A stretch of DNA of 61,543 nucleotides, taken from the NCBI GenBank assembly GCA_029858565.1, contig JAOUEV010000013.1:1-61543 (forward strand). The letters run 5' to 3'. Below, one piece after another: positions 42,123 to 53,722 of the stretch; positions within the stretch are counted from its first letter, which is position 1, and each line of letters opens with the position of its first letter. The notes under the pieces are model-generated. The model had not been told where the DNA came from. It saw only the letters and a list, made by a program, of their open reading frames with translations, and did no database searches. The DNA comes from Nitrospirota bacterium. Its GTDB lineage: Bacteria > Nitrospirota > UBA9217. A program made the translations under genes and the position numbers.

Positions 42123-42664
42123 GCCGCTGGAAGCGCATTCTTGCTTTTTAAAATGAAACTGACCACTTCGCGGACAGCACCCCGTCCGCCAGCGGCGAGC
42201 GTGACCAGATGCGCCGCTGGCAGCACTGAAGGATCAGCGTCAGCGACACAGGCAGCAAATCCCACCCGCTGCATAATATCGAGGTCGACTACATCATCCC
42301 CGATGTACGCAACCTGATCATCGGTCAATGCGTATTTTGCAAGAAGAGACTCGTAGACCGCGATCTTTTGCTTGGCTCCTTGGTGGACCTCGTCGATCGC
42401 AAGTTCCCTGGCCCGAACGTTCACCACTTCGGCTTTTCTGCCTGTTATGATCCCAATAATGATGCCTGCCCGCTGTGCCAGTTTAATTCCATGGCCATCG
42501 CGAACATGAAATGCCTTCAGTTCATTCCCCTGGTTGTCCAGGATTATCCGGCCATCGGTCAGGACACCATCAACATCAAGAAGCAACATCCGCACAGAGC
42601 GAGCTCTGGACCTGAGAGACGGCCGAGCCGGCCCCTTTTTGCTCTTTGATTTCATCGCCATCAC
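42119..42664 (-). CDS. kdsC: 3-deoxy-D-manno-octulosonate 8-phosphate phosphatase
   Basis: KdsC removes phosphate from Kdo 8-phosphate. The 181-residue HAD protein has the nucleophile motif LLLDVDGVLTDG (DxD), GIITGRKAEVV for motif II, and GDDVVDLDIM for motif IV. It has no large cap domain, as in the C0-type tetrameric KdsC enzymes. The start overlaps the kdsD stop by 4 bp. Step three of Kdo supply is thus encoded beside the other steps. Confidence 0.93.
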   Translation of the reverse strand: MMAMKSKSKKGPARPSLRSRARSVRMLLLDVDGVLTDGRIILDNQGNELKAFHVRDGHGIKLAQRAGIIIGIITGRKAEVVNVRARELAIDEVHQGAKQKIAVYESLLAKYALTDDQVAYIGDDVVDLDIMQRVGFAACVADADPSVLPAAHLVTLAAGGRGAVREVVSFILKSKNALPAA

Positions 42665-43632
42665 ACGACCCCCGCTTTCAGGAGATCATGCAGATGGATC
42701 ACCCCCTCAGGCCTGCCATCCCTGTCCAGGATGAGAAGACAGGTGATCGAGTTTGATTCCATGATGGAGACCGCTTCGGCGGCAAGGGCGTCCCGGAATA
42801 TGACCTTGGGATTTTTCGTCATGATCTCAAACGCCTTCTTTGCCAGAAGGTTCTCACCGTTCCTTTCCGTTCGTTCCATCCATCTCCGGAGATCGCCGTC
42901 TGAGATCAGCCCGACGAGCCTCCCCTGCCCATCCACCACCGCAGTGATACCCATCTTTTTGGATGAGATCTCATAGATTGCGTTCTTGATCAGAGTGTCT
43001 TCAATTACCATGGGAACGGCATCACCCGTATGCATCAGATCACGGACCCTGAGAAGCAGCCGTTTCCCGAGCGATCCGCCAGGATGATAACAGGCGAAGT
43101 CCTCCTCCCGGAACCCTCGTTTGTCAAGCAGCACAACGGCAATGGCGTCGCCCATTGCCAATGTAGCGGTAGTGCTTGCTGTCGGAGCAAGACCTAGCGG
43201 ACAGGCTTCCTCGGCGACACCCACATCGATGACCACATCGCTGTTCTTTGCAAGAGTAGAGTCCTTGTTTCCGGTCAATGCGATGATCTTGATGCCGATC
43301 CGCTTGAGCGACGGCAGCATGCGGCTCAATTCGTCGGTCTCGCCGCTGTTTGAAATAGCGATAACGACATCGCCCCGCGTTACCATGCCGAGGTCACCAT
43401 GGATACCTTCAGCAGGATGCAGAAACAGCGCCGGGGTGCCTGTCGATGCAAGGGTCGCGGCGATCTTGTTGCCGATATGTCCCGACTTCCCCATGCCCGT
43501 TACCACTACGCGGCCCTTGCAGTTCAGGATCATATCAACTGCCGTCTCAAAGCCCGCGTCGACCCGGTCTATCAACCGGGCGATCGCGTCGGCTTCGATC
43601 CGCAAGACTCGTTTTGCCTGTTCAATGCTCAT
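42661..43632 (-). CDS. kdsD: Arabinose 5-phosphate isomerase
   Basis: KdsD converts ribulose 5-phosphate to arabinose 5-phosphate, the first step toward Kdo. The 323-residue product has a SIS domain (about 35-170; VVTGMGKSGHIGNKIAATLASTG) and two CBS domains (about 205-320), as usual. It overlaps both neighbours by 4 bp (kdsA and kdsC). Confidence 0.94.
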   Translation of the reverse strand: MSIEQAKRVLRIEADAIARLIDRVDAGFETAVDMILNCKGRVVVTGMGKSGHIGNKIAATLASTGTPALFLHPAEGIHGDLGMVTRGDVVIAISNSGETDELSRMLPSLKRIGIKIIALTGNKDSTLAKNSDVVIDVGVAEEACPLGLAPTASTTATLAMGDAIAVVLLDKRGFREEDFACYHPGGSLGKRLLLRVRDLMHTGDAVPMVIEDTLIKNAIYEISSKKMGITAVVDGQGRLVGLISDGDLRRWMERTERNGENLLAKKAFEIMTKNPKVIFRDALAAEAVSIMESNSITCLLILDRDGRPEGVIHLHDLLKAGVV

Positions 43633-44450
43633 CCTTTCACCGCTTTCTCTATCTCCTGAACCTGCTTCAGCAAAGCGGGCAGGTCGTCCATGCTGAGCAT
43701 GTTCGGACCGTCGCAGAGCGCCTTTTCTGGACAGGAGTGGACCTCCATAAAAAGAGCATCGATCCCGACCGCTGCTGCGGCGCGGGTCAGATGCGGCACG
43801 AACCTGCGGTCCCCTGATGACGCCGTACCGGCGCCTCCGGGCATTTGCACGGCATGGGTCGCATCGAACACCACAGGATAGCCGAAATCACGCATGATGG
43901 GAAGTGAGCGCATATCTACCACCAGATTGTTGTATCCAAAAGACACCCCCCGTTCCGTGATCAGGATATTCGAATTGCCGGCGGACTCCACTTTCTCGAT
44001 TGCGTTCTTGATGTCCCAGGGGGCCAGGAACTGTCCTTTCTTGATGTTCACGACCCTGCCGGTGCGCGCGGTCTCCACGAGCAGATCGGTCTGGCGCGAC
44101 AGGAATGCAGGGATCTGGATCACATCAAGCACCTCGGCTGCGGGAGCGATCTCCTCGAAGCGGTGGATGTCCGAGAGGACCGGCACCTGCAGATCCTTCT
44201 TGATCACCGAAAGGATCCGCAATCCTTCCTTGATACCCGGTCCGCGATAGGAGCGCGCCGAGCTCCGGTTCGCTTTGTCGTAAGAGGATTTAAAGATAAG
44301 AGGGATCTTGAGTTCCGTAGTGATCTTAACAAGCCTCTCCGCCGCATCCCGCGTGGAGGACTCCGATTCTATAGCGCAGGGCCCTGCGATAAGGACAATG
44401 GGCCGGTTGCCTCCGATGGTACGACCTGCGAAGGATATTTCCCTGGTCAC
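43629..44450 (-). CDS. kdsA: Kdo 8-phosphate synthase
   Basis: KdsA condenses arabinose 5-phosphate with phosphoenolpyruvate. The 273-residue TIM-barrel protein has [21 protein letters not shown], the ILSDIHRF segment, the [15 protein letters not shown] loop and [10 protein letters not shown]. The residue set of metal-dependent enzymes (Cys in AGPCAI) is present. It overlaps pyrG by 4 bp. Confidence 0.96.
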   Translation of the reverse strand: MTREISFAGRTIGGNRPIVLIAGPCAIESESSTRDAAERLVKITTELKIPLIFKSSYDKANRSSARSYRGPGIKEGLRILSVIKKDLQVPVLSDIHRFEEIAPAAEVLDVIQIPAFLSRQTDLLVETARTGRVVNIKKGQFLAPWDIKNAIEKVESAGNSNILITERGVSFGYNNLVVDMRSLPIMRDFGYPVVFDATHAVQMPGGAGTASSGDRRFVPHLTRAAAAVGIDALFMEVHSCPEKALCDGPNMLSMDDLPALLKQVQEIEKAVKG

Positions 44451-46108
44451 GGTTTGTTCCTCTGCTCACGGTTCTTGAGCGAAGCATCGATGAACGCCGT
44501 AAAGAGCGGATGGGGATTCCGCGGAGTGGATTTGAATTCGGGATGGAACTGGCAGCCCAGGAACCAGGGGTGGTCCTTGATCTCAACGATCTCCACCAGG
44601 TTGCCGTCGGGAGATGTCCCGCTGATCACAAGCCCTGCTTTAACAAGCTGTTCGCGATATGCGTTATTGAACTCATAGCGGTGACGATGCCGCTCCATGA
44701 TGCTCTGAGCGCCGTAGGCATCCCCGGCGAATGTCCCTGCAGTCAGGTTACAGGGATAGGCGCCAAGCCTCATGCTCCCACCCTTGTTCGAGGAGCTGTC
44801 CCGTTTCTGGACCGTATCTGTCCGGTAGTCATACCATTTCTCGATAAGATAGATCACCGGGTGGCTGGTGTTCTGATCGAACTCGGTGCTGTTCGCGCCG
44901 GGAAGCTCCGCAAGGTTGCGGGCAGCTTCGATCACAGCGCATTGCATACCGAGACAGATGCCGAAATAGGGTATCTTGTTCTCCCGGGCATACCTGACCG
45001 TCGCGATCTTCCCTTCCACGCCTCGGATACCGAAGCCGCCCGGCACCAGGATGCCATCCATGCCCTGGAGCATGGCATCAGCTCCTTTTGCCTCGATCTC
45101 TTCAGAATCCACCCAACGGAGGGTAACTTTGGAATCATTGGCAATTCCGCCGTGGGTCAAGGCCTCACAGAGACTCTTGTAAGATTCTTTCAGGTCGACA
45201 TACTTGCCAACCAGGGCGATGGTCACCATTTTCAGGGGTTCCTTGACCCGTTTGACGATCGCTTTCCACTTGGCCAGATCCCCCTGAGGAGCCGCTTTTA
45301 GATTTAACATCTCCACAATGCGATCGTCGATGCCCTCTTCATGCAGGTGGAGTGGAACCTCGTAGATAGTCTCCACGTCCTGCGCAGTGATCACCGCGTT
45401 CTCGTCCACATTGCAAAAGAGCGCGATCTTCCGCTTCATTTCCCGGGGAATCGGCATTTCACTGCGGCAGAGCAGAATGTTCGGCTGAATACCGATGGAC
45501 TGGAGTTCCTTGACGCTGTGCTGCGTGGGTTTGGTCTTAAGCTCGCCGGCGGCCCTGATGTAAGGCACCAGTGTGAGATGGAGATAGAGATAATTCCCTT
45601 TTCCCAGGGTGTAGCGCATCTGGCGGATCGCTTCCAGAAAAGGAAGGCTCTCGATATCGCCGATCGTACCGCCGATCTCAACGATAACGATATCCTCGTC
45701 GTTCGCAAGGTCCGTGATGGCGCGCTTGATCTCGTCGGTGACATGCGGGACCACCTGTACGGTCCCGCCGAGGTAATCGCCCCGCCGCTCCTTGGCGATG
45801 ACGTTATAATAGATCCTGCCGGAGGTGTAGTTGTTCTTCTGGCTCGTGGTGACCGTGCAGTACCGTTCGTAATGCCCCAGGTCGAGGTCGGTCTCGGCAC
45901 CATCGTCGGTCACAAAGACCTCTCCGTGCTGAAAAGGACTCATCGTGCCGGGATCAACGTTTATGTAGGGATCGAGCTTCAGGAAGGTGACCTTGAGGCC
46001 GCGCGCTTCGAGCAGGGCGCCGATCGACGATGCCGCAAGCCCTTTTCCAAGAGAGGAGACCACGCCGCCGGTGACGAAAATATACTTGGTTGCTTTTTTA
46101 TCGGCCAT
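44447..46108 (-). CDS. pyrG: CTP synthase
   Basis: PyrG makes CTP from UTP, ATP and glutamine; CTP is also needed for CMP-Kdo. The protein of about 553 residues has the synthetase domain with [20 protein letters not shown] and the glutaminase domain with [11 protein letters not shown] (nucleophile Cys) and the catalytic FHPEFKS. The start at 46108 has GGGGA upstream and follows the kdsB stop by one base. Its place between kdsB and kdsA links nucleotide supply with Kdo activation. Confidence 0.96.
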   Translation of the reverse strand: MADKKATKYIFVTGGVVSSLGKGLAASSIGALLEARGLKVTFLKLDPYINVDPGTMSPFQHGEVFVTDDGAETDLDLGHYERYCTVTTSQKNNYTSGRIYYNVIAKERRGDYLGGTVQVVPHVTDEIKRAITDLANDEDIVIVEIGGTIGDIESLPFLEAIRQMRYTLGKGNYLYLHLTLVPYIRAAGELKTKPTQHSVKELQSIGIQPNILLCRSEMPIPREMKRKIALFCNVDENAVITAQDVETIYEVPLHLHEEGIDDRIVEMLNLKAAPQGDLAKWKAIVKRVKEPLKMVTIALVGKYVDLKESYKSLCEALTHGGIANDSKVTLRWVDSEEIEAKGADAMLQGMDGILVPGGFGIRGVEGKIATVRYARENKIPYFGICLGMQCAVIEAARNLAELPGANSTEFDQNTSHPVIYLIEKWYDYRTDTVQKRDSSSNKGGSMRLGAYPCNLTAGTFAGDAYGAQSIMERHRHRYEFNNAYREQLVKAGLVISGTSPDGNLVEIVEIKDHPWFLGCQFHPEFKSTPRNPHPLFTAFIDASLKNREQRNKP

Positions 46109-46109
46109 G

Positions 46110-46880
46110 CTATCCCCTGCCTTCCTCAAGACATTTCAGTATTTTACTCAAATCATCCGGGATGTCAACTCCAAAGGACTGGTGCTTAGTTACGACCACC
46201 CGTATCCGATACCCCTGTTCCAGCGCGCGTAATTGTTCGAGCTTTTCGCTCTCTTCGAGCGGCGTCGAGGGCATCTTCGCGTAGGATAGCAGGAACTCAC
46301 GGCGGTAAACGTACAGGCCGATGTGCTTGTATCGTTCAACCGGCGAAGCGAGCTGCCCTGATATCCCTATTCCATCCCTGTCCCACGGGATCGGGGCTCG
46401 GGAAAAATAGAGCGCGAATCCCTTCTTGTCCATAACGACCTTTACTACGTTCGGGTCGGTTGTTTCCTTCTGGTCAGTGATCAAGGTAGCTATGGTTCCC
46501 ATGGGTATCAAGGGGTCATCAGCCAGCGGCCTGACGGCCTCGTCGATCATTTCGTGCCGGATCAGCGGCTCGTCTCCTTGCACATTTACCACGATATCGC
46601 AGTCAAGAATTCCGGCAACTTCAGCAATACGATCGGTTCCTGTCGCATGGTCTACCGAGGTCATCATCGCCTCTCCGCCGAACATCATTACTGCGTCCCT
46701 GATGCGAACGTCATCGGTCGCAACGATAACTCGATCAAGAAGTGCTGACCTTTTTGTCCGTTCATAGACCCATTGGATCATCGGCCGGCCCTGGATCGAG
46801 GCAAGTGATTTTCCGGGAAACCTCGTTGATCCAAATCGCGCGGGGATCACGGCAATGATAGAGGGTTTCTTATCTTTCAT
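46110..46880 (-). CDS. kdsB: CMP-Kdo synthetase
   Basis: KdsB activates Kdo with CTP before transfer to lipid A. The 256-residue nucleotidyltransferase has the [17 protein letters not shown] signature, RVIVATDD and [10 protein letters not shown]. The length matches the family. It lies one base upstream of pyrG and 28 bases downstream of the uxs stop. Confidence 0.95.
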   Translation of the reverse strand: MKDKKPSIIAVIPARFGSTRFPGKSLASIQGRPMIQWVYERTKRSALLDRVIVATDDVRIRDAVMMFGGEAMMTSVDHATGTDRIAEVAGILDCDIVVNVQGDEPLIRHEMIDEAVRPLADDPLIPMGTIATLITDQKETTDPNVVKVVMDKKGFALYFSRAPIPWDRDGIGISGQLASPVERYKHIGLYVYRREFLLSYAKMPSTPLEESEKLEQLRALEQGYRIRVVVTKHQSFGVDIPDDLSKILKCLEEGRG

Positions 46881-46908
46881 AATATTCGGCCTCGAATGTT
46901 TCGACCCT

Positions 46909-47841
46909 TTACCCCGCCAACTCCGCCTTGAAGAACGCGATCGTACGCTTCAGTCCTTCATCGACGCTCACCTTCGGCTGCCATCCCAGTTTCTGTTTCG
47001 CCAGGGTGATATCCGGCTGACGCTGCGTCGGATCATCGGACGGAAGCGGTTTGTACACGATCTTTGACTTCGATCCGGTCATGGCAACGATCTTCTTCGC
47101 GAAATCGAGAATCGTGTACTCCTCGGGGTTACCCAGGTTGACCGGTCCGGTGAAGTCAGGCGTTTCCATCGTACGCACGATACCGTCGATCAGGTCATCG
47201 ACGTAGCAGAAGGATCGCGTTTGCTGGCCTTGCCCGTAGACGGTAATGTCATTACCGCGCAGCGCCTGAACAATGAAATTGCTAACCACCCTGCCGTCGT
47301 CGGGCAGCATGCGCGGCCCGTAGGTGTTGAAGATGCGTATGATCCTGACATCCACCCGGTTCTGGCGATGGTAGTCCATGGTGAAGGTCTCTGCAACACG
47401 CTTTCCTTCATCATAACAGCTCCGGATGCCGATCGTGTTCACGTTCCCCCAGTAGTCCTCTTTTTGGGGATGCACCTTGGGATCGCCGTAGACCTCGGAT
47501 GTCGAGGCGAGCAGGAACCTCGCCTTGACCCGCTTGGCAAGTCCGAGCATATTCAATGTTCCGATCACATTTGTCTTGGCCGTTTTGACGGGATTGTACT
47601 GGTAATGGATCGGCGATGCGGGGCAAGCCAAGTGATAGATGCGGTCAACTTCCAGCAGGATCGGCTCGACAATATCGTGGCGGACCAGTTCAAAAGCAGG
47701 ATTCACGAGGAACGGCAAGATGTTCTTCTTGCTGCCGGTGAAAAAATTGTCCAAACACAGCACTTCGTGACCTTCCCGAAGGAGCCGTTCGCTCAGATGG
47801 GACCCGAGGAATCCCGCGCCGCCTGTCACCAGTATTCTCAT
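46909..47841 (-). CDS. UDP-glucuronate decarboxylase (UDP-xylose synthase)
   Basis: It decarboxylates UDP-glucuronate to UDP-xylose. The 310-residue short-chain dehydrogenase has [10 protein letters not shown] for NAD binding, [23 protein letters not shown], which is typical of UXS proteins, and the catalytic Tyr-x3-Lys in CYDEGKRV. The start at 47841 has AGAGGA upstream. The gene before it is a UDP-glucose dehydrogenase, giving its substrate, so the two form a UDP-glucose to UDP-xylose pathway. Confidence 0.9.
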   Translation of the reverse strand: MRILVTGGAGFLGSHLSERLLREGHEVLCLDNFFTGSKKNILPFLVNPAFELVRHDIVEPILLEVDRIYHLACPASPIHYQYNPVKTAKTNVIGTLNMLGLAKRVKARFLLASTSEVYGDPKVHPQKEDYWGNVNTIGIRSCYDEGKRVAETFTMDYHRQNRVDVRIIRIFNTYGPRMLPDDGRVVSNFIVQALRGNDITVYGQGQQTRSFCYVDDLIDGIVRTMETPDFTGPVNLGNPEEYTILDFAKKIVAMTGSKSKIVYKPLPSDDPTQRQPDITLAKQKLGWQPKVSVDEGLKRTIAFFKAELAG

Positions 47842-47915
47842 ATTGTCCTCTCGCACACGCCCCTGATCCGTAGTCTAGACTCCGGCAGATGAGCAGGATA
47901 GCATCGCCCTTCGTT

Positions 47916-49253
47916 CTAACGTTTTCGTCCCACGCCGTAATAAGTGAATCCGTTCTTTTTAAATTCTTCCTGATTCAGGATGTTCCTGCCGTCGAATACC
48001 ACCGGATGCTTCATCAACTTCTTCATCCTTATGATATCGGGCGTACGAAACTCGTTCCACTCCGTGACCAGCGCAAGGGCATCGGCATTCTTCAGCGCTT
48101 CATAAGCATCATCGGAAAGCACGATCCGGTTCTTGAAGATCTTGTATGCCTCCGGCATGGCAACAGGGTCATGTGCGCAAACCTTTGCGCCCGCCCGAAG
48201 CAGATGATTTATAATAACGACCGCCGGCGCCTCGCGCATGTCGTCGGTCTGCGGTTTGAACGATAAACCCCACACCGCAATCGTCCGGCCTGTCAGCGGT
48301 TTCGCTGTCTTGCCACGGCTCTTTGAGGACTTCGCGGAAAAATACCCCTTTATGAGATCAAAGAGCACCCTCTTCTGCCGGTCGTTCACTGACTCAACAG
48401 CCTTAAGCACCCAAGCCTCAACAGCACAATCCTTCGCGGTTTGCACCAGGGCCTTGACGTCCTTGGGAAAACAAGAGCCGCCATATCCCACGCCGGGAAA
48501 CAGGAACTCGAAACCGATACGCTTGTCGTACCCCATGCCTTTGCGCACACTATCGATGTCAGCGCCGAGACTGGCGCAGATATTCGCCATCTCGTTGATG
48601 AACGAGATCTTTGTCGCGAGCATGGCATTCGCCGCGTACTTGGTCATCTCGGAACTTCTGATGTCCATAATAAGGATCGGCCTTCCGGTCCGGACAAATG
48701 GCGCATAGAGCTCATTCATGATGGCGGCGGCCTTTGAACTTTCCGTCCCGATGACCACCCGGTCGGGCATCATGAAGTCATCGATGGCCGCTCCCTCTTT
48801 CAGGAACTCCGGGTTGGAGACCACGTCAAAGGCATGCTTGGTGCGAGATGCCACCGCGGACCTGACCTTATCTCCGGTGCCGACCGGCACGGTGCTCTTG
48901 TTCACGACTACTTTGTATCCGTTCATATGCCTGCCGATCTCACGGGCCGCGGCAAGGACGTATTTCAGGTCCGCGGAACCGTCCTCTCCCGGCGGAGTGC
49001 CCACGGCAATGAATATGACCTCGGCGTTGCGCACCGCCGTGGCTATATCAGTCGTAAAGGACAAGCGGCCGTGCGACACATTGCGTTTGATAAGTTCTTC
49101 AAGTCCCGGCTCATAGATCGGCACTGTCCCTGCGTTGAGCAGCCCGATCTTCCGGGCGTCAATGTCCATGCAGATGACGCGGTTTCCGCTTTCCGCAAGA
49201 CAGGTCCCGGTGACCAGTCCCACATATCCCGTGCCGATGACCGATATTTTCAT
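47916..49253 (-). CDS. UDP-glucose 6-dehydrogenase
   Basis: It oxidises UDP-glucose to UDP-glucuronate with NAD+. The 445-residue product has the NAD-binding [18 protein letters not shown], the catalytic Cys in [13 protein letters not shown], and the [15 protein letters not shown]-terminal segment. A Ser/Lys-rich loop (about 310-325) is an extra insertion. It feeds the decarboxylase encoded just downstream. The family names Ugd, TuaD or RkpK all fit. Confidence 0.94.
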   Translation of the reverse strand: MKISVIGTGYVGLVTGTCLAESGNRVICMDIDARKIGLLNAGTVPIYEPGLEELIKRNVSHGRLSFTTDIATAVRNAEVIFIAVGTPPGEDGSADLKYVLAAAREIGRHMNGYKVVVNKSTVPVGTGDKVRSAVASRTKHAFDVVSNPEFLKEGAAIDDFMMPDRVVIGTESSKAAAIMNELYAPFVRTGRPILIMDIRSSEMTKYAANAMLATKISFINEMANICASLGADIDSVRKGMGYDKRIGFEFLFPGVGYGGSCFPKDVKALVQTAKDCAVEAWVLKAVESVNDRQKRVLFDLIKGYFSAKSSKSRGKTAKPLTGRTIAVWGLSFKPQTDDMREAPAVVIINHLLRAGAKVCAHDPVAMPEAYKIFKNRIVLSDDAYEALKNADALALVTEWNEFRTPDIIRMKKLMKHPVVFDGRNILNQEEFKKNGFTYYGVGRKR

Positions 49254-49278
49254 AAGTCTCCTTCAGTTCCTTGATGCA

Positions 49279-50430
49279 TCACGAAGATCTTTTTGAATAG
49301 TTTTGATCCAGCCATTTCAGGTATTCGCCGCTCCGCACGGTGTCCACCCACGCACGGTTGTCAAGATACCATTGTACGGTCTCGCGAAGACCCGTTTCGA
49401 ACGTATGCCGCTGCTTCCATCCCAGTTCGGACTTGATCTTGTCACAGTTAATGGCATACCTCCGGTCATGTCCAGGCCGGTCTGCAACATAGGTTATGAG
49501 GTCGCGGTAGCTTCCCAGATCTTTTCGTCCTGCGAGGCGGGGATTGGCCGTTACCGGGCAGAGCCGGTCAAGGGTGTCGCAGAGAGACAACACTACCTCG
49601 ATGTTCTTTCGTTCGCATTCTCCGCCGACATTATAGGTCTCGCCTGCCCTGCCCTGTTCCACGATGCTCCAGACCGCCTCGCAATGGTCCACCACATAGA
49701 GCCAGTCGCGGACGTTCTGACCGTCACCGTAGACCGGCAATGGCTTTCCTTCAAGTGCATTCAGTATCATCAGCGGGATGAGCTTTTCGGGAAAATGGAA
49801 CGGTCCGTAGTTGTTCGAACAGTTCGACAGGGTGACCGGAAGACCATAAGTATGATAATATGCCCGGACAAGATGGTCCGACGCGGCTTTGGAGGCTGAA
49901 TAGGGGCTTCGGGGATCATAGGGTGTCGTTTCGAGAAATGAACCCGTTGGTCCCAGAGACCCGTACACTTCATCGGTGCTGACGTGATGAAAGCGCACAT
50001 CTTGCCGTTTGTTCCATACCTCCCGAGCGGTTTCCAGGAGTTGGAACGTCCCGTTGATATTCGTTTCGACAAATGCCGCTGGTCCGGTGATGGAACGGTC
50101 AACATGACTCTCAGCTGCAAAGTGCACGATCACCGTGATGTTGTGCCTGCCGATGACCTCCCGCAGCTTGTTCCCATCGCAAATGTCTCCGCGCTCGAAG
50201 AAGTACTTGCTACCTCCATGCTTCGCCTCGACATCAACGAGGCTTGAGAGGTTTCCCGCATAGGTAAGCTTGTCGTAATTCACTATCGTGCCGCGGAAAT
50301 CATCACGCGACAGTACCGTGCGGATGAAGTTCGATCCAATGAACCCTGCCCCGCCTGTCACGAGAATGGTCGAATTGCGGAACGGTCCCGCTCCTGCTCC
50401 CGGTGTTCCCTTGGCATTGTCCCTGCTCAC
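49279..50430 (-). CDS. rfbB: dTDP-glucose 4,6-dehydratase
   Basis: It is the second step of dTDP-L-rhamnose synthesis. A GTG start at 50430 is preferred: it overlaps the rfbD stop (GTGA) and has AAGAGGA upstream, while the ATG at 50469 lies within rfbD. The product of about 383 residues has [23 protein letters not shown], the [10 protein letters not shown] catalytic Tyr-Lys and [11 protein letters not shown]. An unusual N-terminal segment rich in Gly/Pro/Asn (about 20 residues) precedes the Rossmann fold. Confidence 0.94.
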   Translation of the reverse strand: MSRDNAKGTPGAGAGPFRNSTILVTGGAGFIGSNFIRTVLSRDDFRGTIVNYDKLTYAGNLSSLVDVEAKHGGSKYFFERGDICDGNKLREVIGRHNITVIVHFAAESHVDRSITGPAAFVETNINGTFQLLETAREVWNKRQDVRFHHVSTDEVYGSLGPTGSFLETTPYDPRSPYSASKAASDHLVRAYYHTYGLPVTLSNCSNNYGPFHFPEKLIPLMILNALEGKPLPVYGDGQNVRDWLYVVDHCEAVWSIVEQGRAGETYNVGGECERKNIEVVLSLCDTLDRLCPVTANPRLAGRKDLGSYRDLITYVADRPGHDRRYAINCDKIKSELGWKQRHTFETGLRETVQWYLDNRAWVDTVRSGEYLKWLDQNYSKRSS

Positions 50431-51272
50431 GAATGTCCTCTTAAAAAAGACCGCACCGCATCTTCCCACGAGGGAATGCTGATACCGGTCAACGCTCCTA
50501 TCGCGCGATTGTCCATGGCTGAGAATGCCGGACGCTTCGCCGGAAGCGGAAATGACGCCATGGTGACCGGCCGGATGAACTTATCGATCCCCATTTCTTT
50601 GACAATGAGTTTCGCCCATTCATAGCGTGAACAGTATCCGCTGTTCGTCAAATGGAACATCCCTGTGGCGCCCCGCTGCACAGCACGCAGTGTCACATCC
50701 ACGACCGTTTCCGTGGAAGTGGGCACGGAGAACTCGTCGCAGGTCACCTTCAGGGGTCCGCTGCGCGCTGACCACTCAATCAGCTTGACAATGAAGTTCT
50801 GCTTGCCTTCCCCAAAGACCCAGCTGAGCCGAAGCACCAGGGACTTGTCATTGTTCCGAAGCGCGTTCTCTTCGCCCTGACGTTTGCTTGATCCGTAGAC
50901 ACTGAGCGGATTCGGGGTGTCATCCTCGCGGTACAGGCCCGTTTCCTTGCTGCCGTCGAAAACATAGTCTGATCCGAAATGCACGAAATACGCTCCGCAT
51001 GCTTGTGCTGCCTCGGCCAGGATGGCCGGCCCAACCGCGTTAACCTTGAAAGCGGTATCGCGGTCTTCCTCGGCGCGGTCCACCAGATTATAGGCCGCGC
51101 AGTTGATGACCACATCCGGTCGATAGCTTGTCATCAGCTCACGTATCTTGACCGGGTCCGTGATATCCGCAACGTTCTCGTCCGGCGCCGCATGATCCGT
51201 TCCCGAAGACTCGAACCGTCTAAGGAACGACCGCGCAAGCTGTCCGTTCTTTCCCGTAACCAGGTATCTCAT
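50427..51272 (-). CDS. rfbD: dTDP-4-dehydrorhamnose reductase
   Basis: It makes dTDP-L-rhamnose with NAD(P)H, the last step of the pathway. The start at 51272 overlaps the rfbC stop (ATGA) and gives the family N-terminus [13 protein letters not shown]; the upstream extension to 51428 is in rfbC and is rejected. The product of about 281 residues has the [12 protein letters not shown] and [11 protein letters not shown] segments. The long stretch after residue 150 matches the substrate domain. Confidence 0.94.
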   Translation of the reverse strand: MRYLVTGKNGQLARSFLRRFESSGTDHAAPDENVADITDPVKIRELMTSYRPDVVINCAAYNLVDRAEEDRDTAFKVNAVGPAILAEAAQACGAYFVHFGSDYVFDGSKETGLYREDDTPNPLSVYGSSKRQGEENALRNNDKSLVLRLSWVFGEGKQNFIVKLIEWSARSGPLKVTCDEFSVPTSTETVVDVTLRAVQRGATGMFHLTNSGYCSRYEWAKLIVKEMGIDKFIRPVTMASFPLPAKRPAFSAMDNRAIGALTGISIPSWEDAVRSFLRGHS

Positions 51273-51829
51273 TCCGCGTATTTGAAGTTGATGTCCGCGT
51301 CCCGAAGCCGGGGATGGACAATATCCTTTCCCGACAGGAGCGGCTCGCCGGTCTGCCAGGGAATGGCGATCTCGGGATCGTTCCAGATGATGCCCCGGTC
51401 GTTCTCCGGTGAGTACTCCTCGGTGCACTTATACAGGATGTCCGCGGTTTCGCTCAATGTCAGGAATCCGTGGGCAAAACCCGCAGGAACATAGAGCATC
51501 TTCCGGTTGTCCGCGGAAAGTTCCTGGCCGATCCATTTGCCGTAGAAAGGAGATCCTTTCCTGATGTCCACGGCAACATCGAAGATCTCTCCGGCTATGC
51601 AGCGGACCAGCTTGCCCTGCGCCTTCGGGTTTTTCTGGTAGTGCAGTCCCCGCAGCACCCCACGCGACGAGCGGGAATAATTATCCTGGACAAAATGCTC
51701 GGGGATCCCGGCACGGACAAAATCCGAATGTTTGTACAGCTCAAGAAAAAAACCGCGCCCGTCCCCGAAGACCGCTGGTTCCACCAGGACCGGGCCAGGG
51801 ATATCGAAACTATTGAACTTAAAGGGCAC
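51269..51829 (-). CDS. rfbC: dTDP-4-dehydrorhamnose 3,5-epimerase
   Basis: It epimerises the keto sugar at C3 and C5. A GTG start at 51829 fits the family ([12 protein letters not shown]) and has GGGGG upstream; the frame to 51961 overlaps rfbA. The product of about 186 residues has the cupin signature [22 protein letters not shown] and [14 protein letters not shown], with the catalytic His. It overlaps rfbA by 11 bp. Confidence 0.94.
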   Translation of the reverse strand: MPFKFNSFDIPGPVLVEPAVFGDGRGFFLELYKHSDFVRAGIPEHFVQDNYSRSSRGVLRGLHYQKNPKAQGKLVRCIAGEIFDVAVDIRKGSPFYGKWIGQELSADNRKMLYVPAGFAHGFLTLSETADILYKCTEEYSPENDRGIIWNDPEIAIPWQTGEPLLSGKDIVHPRLRDADINFKYAE

Positions 51830-52712
51830 CGGGAACCCCCTGCTCTGCCACCATCCGCAGGTACTGACCATAGGCGTTCTTCTGATGATCATCGGCCGCT
51901 TTGAGCAGCTGCTGTTTGTCAATATATCCCAGCAGGAAGGAGATCTCTTCGATGCAGGCAAGCTTCAGCCCCTGCCGCCGCTCGATCGTGGCAATGAATT
52001 CTCCTGCCTCAAGCAGGCTTTCATGAGTTCCCGTGTCCAGCCAGGCATAACCCCGCCCCATCAGTTCGACGCGAAGTTTTTTATTGGCAAGATATTCACT
52101 GTTCACATCAGTGATCTCCAGTTCGCCCCGGAGCGACGGTTTGATCCCTTTGGCGATCTTGATTACTTCGTTATCATAGAAGTACAGCCCGGTCACCGCG
52201 TAGCGTGACCGCGGGTTCTTTGGTTTTTCCTCGACCGACAGCACCTTTCCCCTCTGGTCGAACTCCACGATACCGTAGCGCTCGGGATCCTTCACATAAT
52301 AGCCGAACACGGTAGCACCGCCAACGGTATTAACGTCGTTCACCGCGCGCTGAAGAAGTTCACGCAATCCCTGGCCGTAAAAGATGTTGTCCCCCAGGAC
52401 CAGGCAGACAGGATCAGAGCCGATGAACTCTTCACCGATCCGGAACGCCTCGGCAAGGCCATTCGGCTTCTGCTGCTCCGCGTAGGAAAACCTTAGTCCC
52501 AGGTCGCTTCCATCCCGGAACACGTCCCGGAAGCGCGGCAAGTCAAGCGGAGTGGAAATGATCAGGATGTCACGGATGCCGGCAAGCATTAAGACCGACA
52601 AGGGATAATAGATCATGGGCTTGTCGTAAACCGGGAGAAGCTGCTTGCAGACGCCTCGGGTGATAGGGTATAAGCGTGTGCCGCTCCCGCCTGCAAGGAT
52701 GATCCCTTTCAT
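51819..52712 (-). CDS. rfbA: Glucose-1-phosphate thymidylyltransferase
   Basis: It joins dTTP and glucose 1-phosphate, the first step of dTDP-rhamnose synthesis. The 297-residue product has [14 protein letters not shown], a [12 protein letters not shown] segment and LGDNIFYG. The ATG at 52712 overlaps the rfaE1 stop by one base (TGATG). The four rhamnose genes run A, C, D, B in order. Confidence 0.95.
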   Translation of the reverse strand: MKGIILAGGSGTRLYPITRGVCKQLLPVYDKPMIYYPLSVLMLAGIRDILIISTPLDLPRFRDVFRDGSDLGLRFSYAEQQKPNGLAEAFRIGEEFIGSDPVCLVLGDNIFYGQGLRELLQRAVNDVNTVGGATVFGYYVKDPERYGIVEFDQRGKVLSVEEKPKNPRSRYAVTGLYFYDNEVIKIAKGIKPSLRGELEITDVNSEYLANKKLRVELMGRGYAWLDTGTHESLLEAGEFIATIERRQGLKLACIEEISFLLGYIDKQQLLKAADDHQKNAYGQYLRMVAEQGVPGAL

Positions 52713-53722
52713 CAAGCCCTGCCCCCTTTGCGGTCATGGATCCGTTGTTTGAGCTCGGTAGGTGTGACGGTGGCCGTTCCCACTACTGCCACAACGATGC
52801 CGGCAGCGAAATTGGAAAGACGGGCCGCGTCTATCGTGGAAGCTCCCGCGGCCATGGCAAGGGTGAGCGTGCTGATGACCGTATCCCCTGCGCCGGTCAC
52901 GTCAAAAACGTCCCGCGCTTCGGTCGGGATATGGATGACCCGGCCGCTTCGTTCGAAAAGGCTCATGCCATGCTCTCCGCGAGTGATCAGAACCGCCTCA
53001 CAGGAAAGCTTCGCGAGAAGCCCCTTGCCTGCCCGCAGGAGACTCGCTTCGTCCTCGATATCGATGCGTGAACCGATGGACGCCTCCTTGGTGTTCGGCG
53101 TTAATATAGTCACGCCGCTGTAGATGCCGAAGTGGGACACCTTGGGGTCCACGGATACCACGATCTTCCTCCGCCGGGCCAGCTTGACGATGTCCCTGAC
53201 AAGGTCACGGGTGACAACGCCCTTGCAGTAGTCGGAGATGACTATGGCATCCAGCCCTTCCGCAGCCTTTTCGGTTATATGGCTGAGGATCTGCCGATGA
53301 GCATCCCTGCCGATGCCCTGTTTGGTCTCACGGTCGAATCTCACCACCTGTTGATGGTGGGCAATCACCCGTGTCTTGATGGTCGTCGGCCGCTGGGTGT
53401 CAACGATCAGACCATCCGTGGCGATCCCCTTCTCCTTCATCATATGCTGGAGGCGCTTGCCCGCATCATCGTGTCCGATGACACCGCAGACGCCGACAAT
53501 GCCTCCGAGAGACCAGATATTGTTCACCACATTGGCGGCAGCGCCCAAAAGCAGGGTCTCACGGGTTACATTGACCACCGGCACCGGCGCTTCAGGTGAT
53601 ATGCGGGACACATTGCCCCAGATATAATGATCAAGCATCACATCGCCGACGACCAATACCCGCGTTTTAGGAAACAGGTCAATGTACTTTGTCAAACGTT
53701 TTGCCTCTGCGAACATCGTCAT
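52712..53722 (-). CDS. rfaE1: Heptose 7-phosphate kinase
   Basis: It phosphorylates D-glycero-D-manno-heptose 7-phosphate for ADP-heptose and the inner LPS core. The 336-residue PfkB-family protein has [26 protein letters not shown], the ISDYCKG active-region segment and [11 protein letters not shown]. The adenylyltransferase half found in fused HldE is absent, so rfaE2/hldC should lie elsewhere. The start overlaps the DUF3108 stop (ATGA). Confidence 0.9.
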   Translation of the reverse strand: MTMFAEAKRLTKYIDLFPKTRVLVVGDVMLDHYIWGNVSRISPEAPVPVVNVTRETLLLGAAANVVNNIWSLGGIVGVCGVIGHDDAGKRLQHMMKEKGIATDGLIVDTQRPTTIKTRVIAHHQQVVRFDRETKQGIGRDAHRQILSHITEKAAEGLDAIVISDYCKGVVTRDLVRDIVKLARRRKIVVSVDPKVSHFGIYSGVTILTPNTKEASIGSRIDIEDEASLLRAGKGLLAKLSCEAVLITRGEHGMSLFERSGRVIHIPTEARDVFDVTGAGDTVISTLTLAMAAGASTIDAARLSNFAAGIVVAVVGTATVTPTELKQRIHDRKGGRA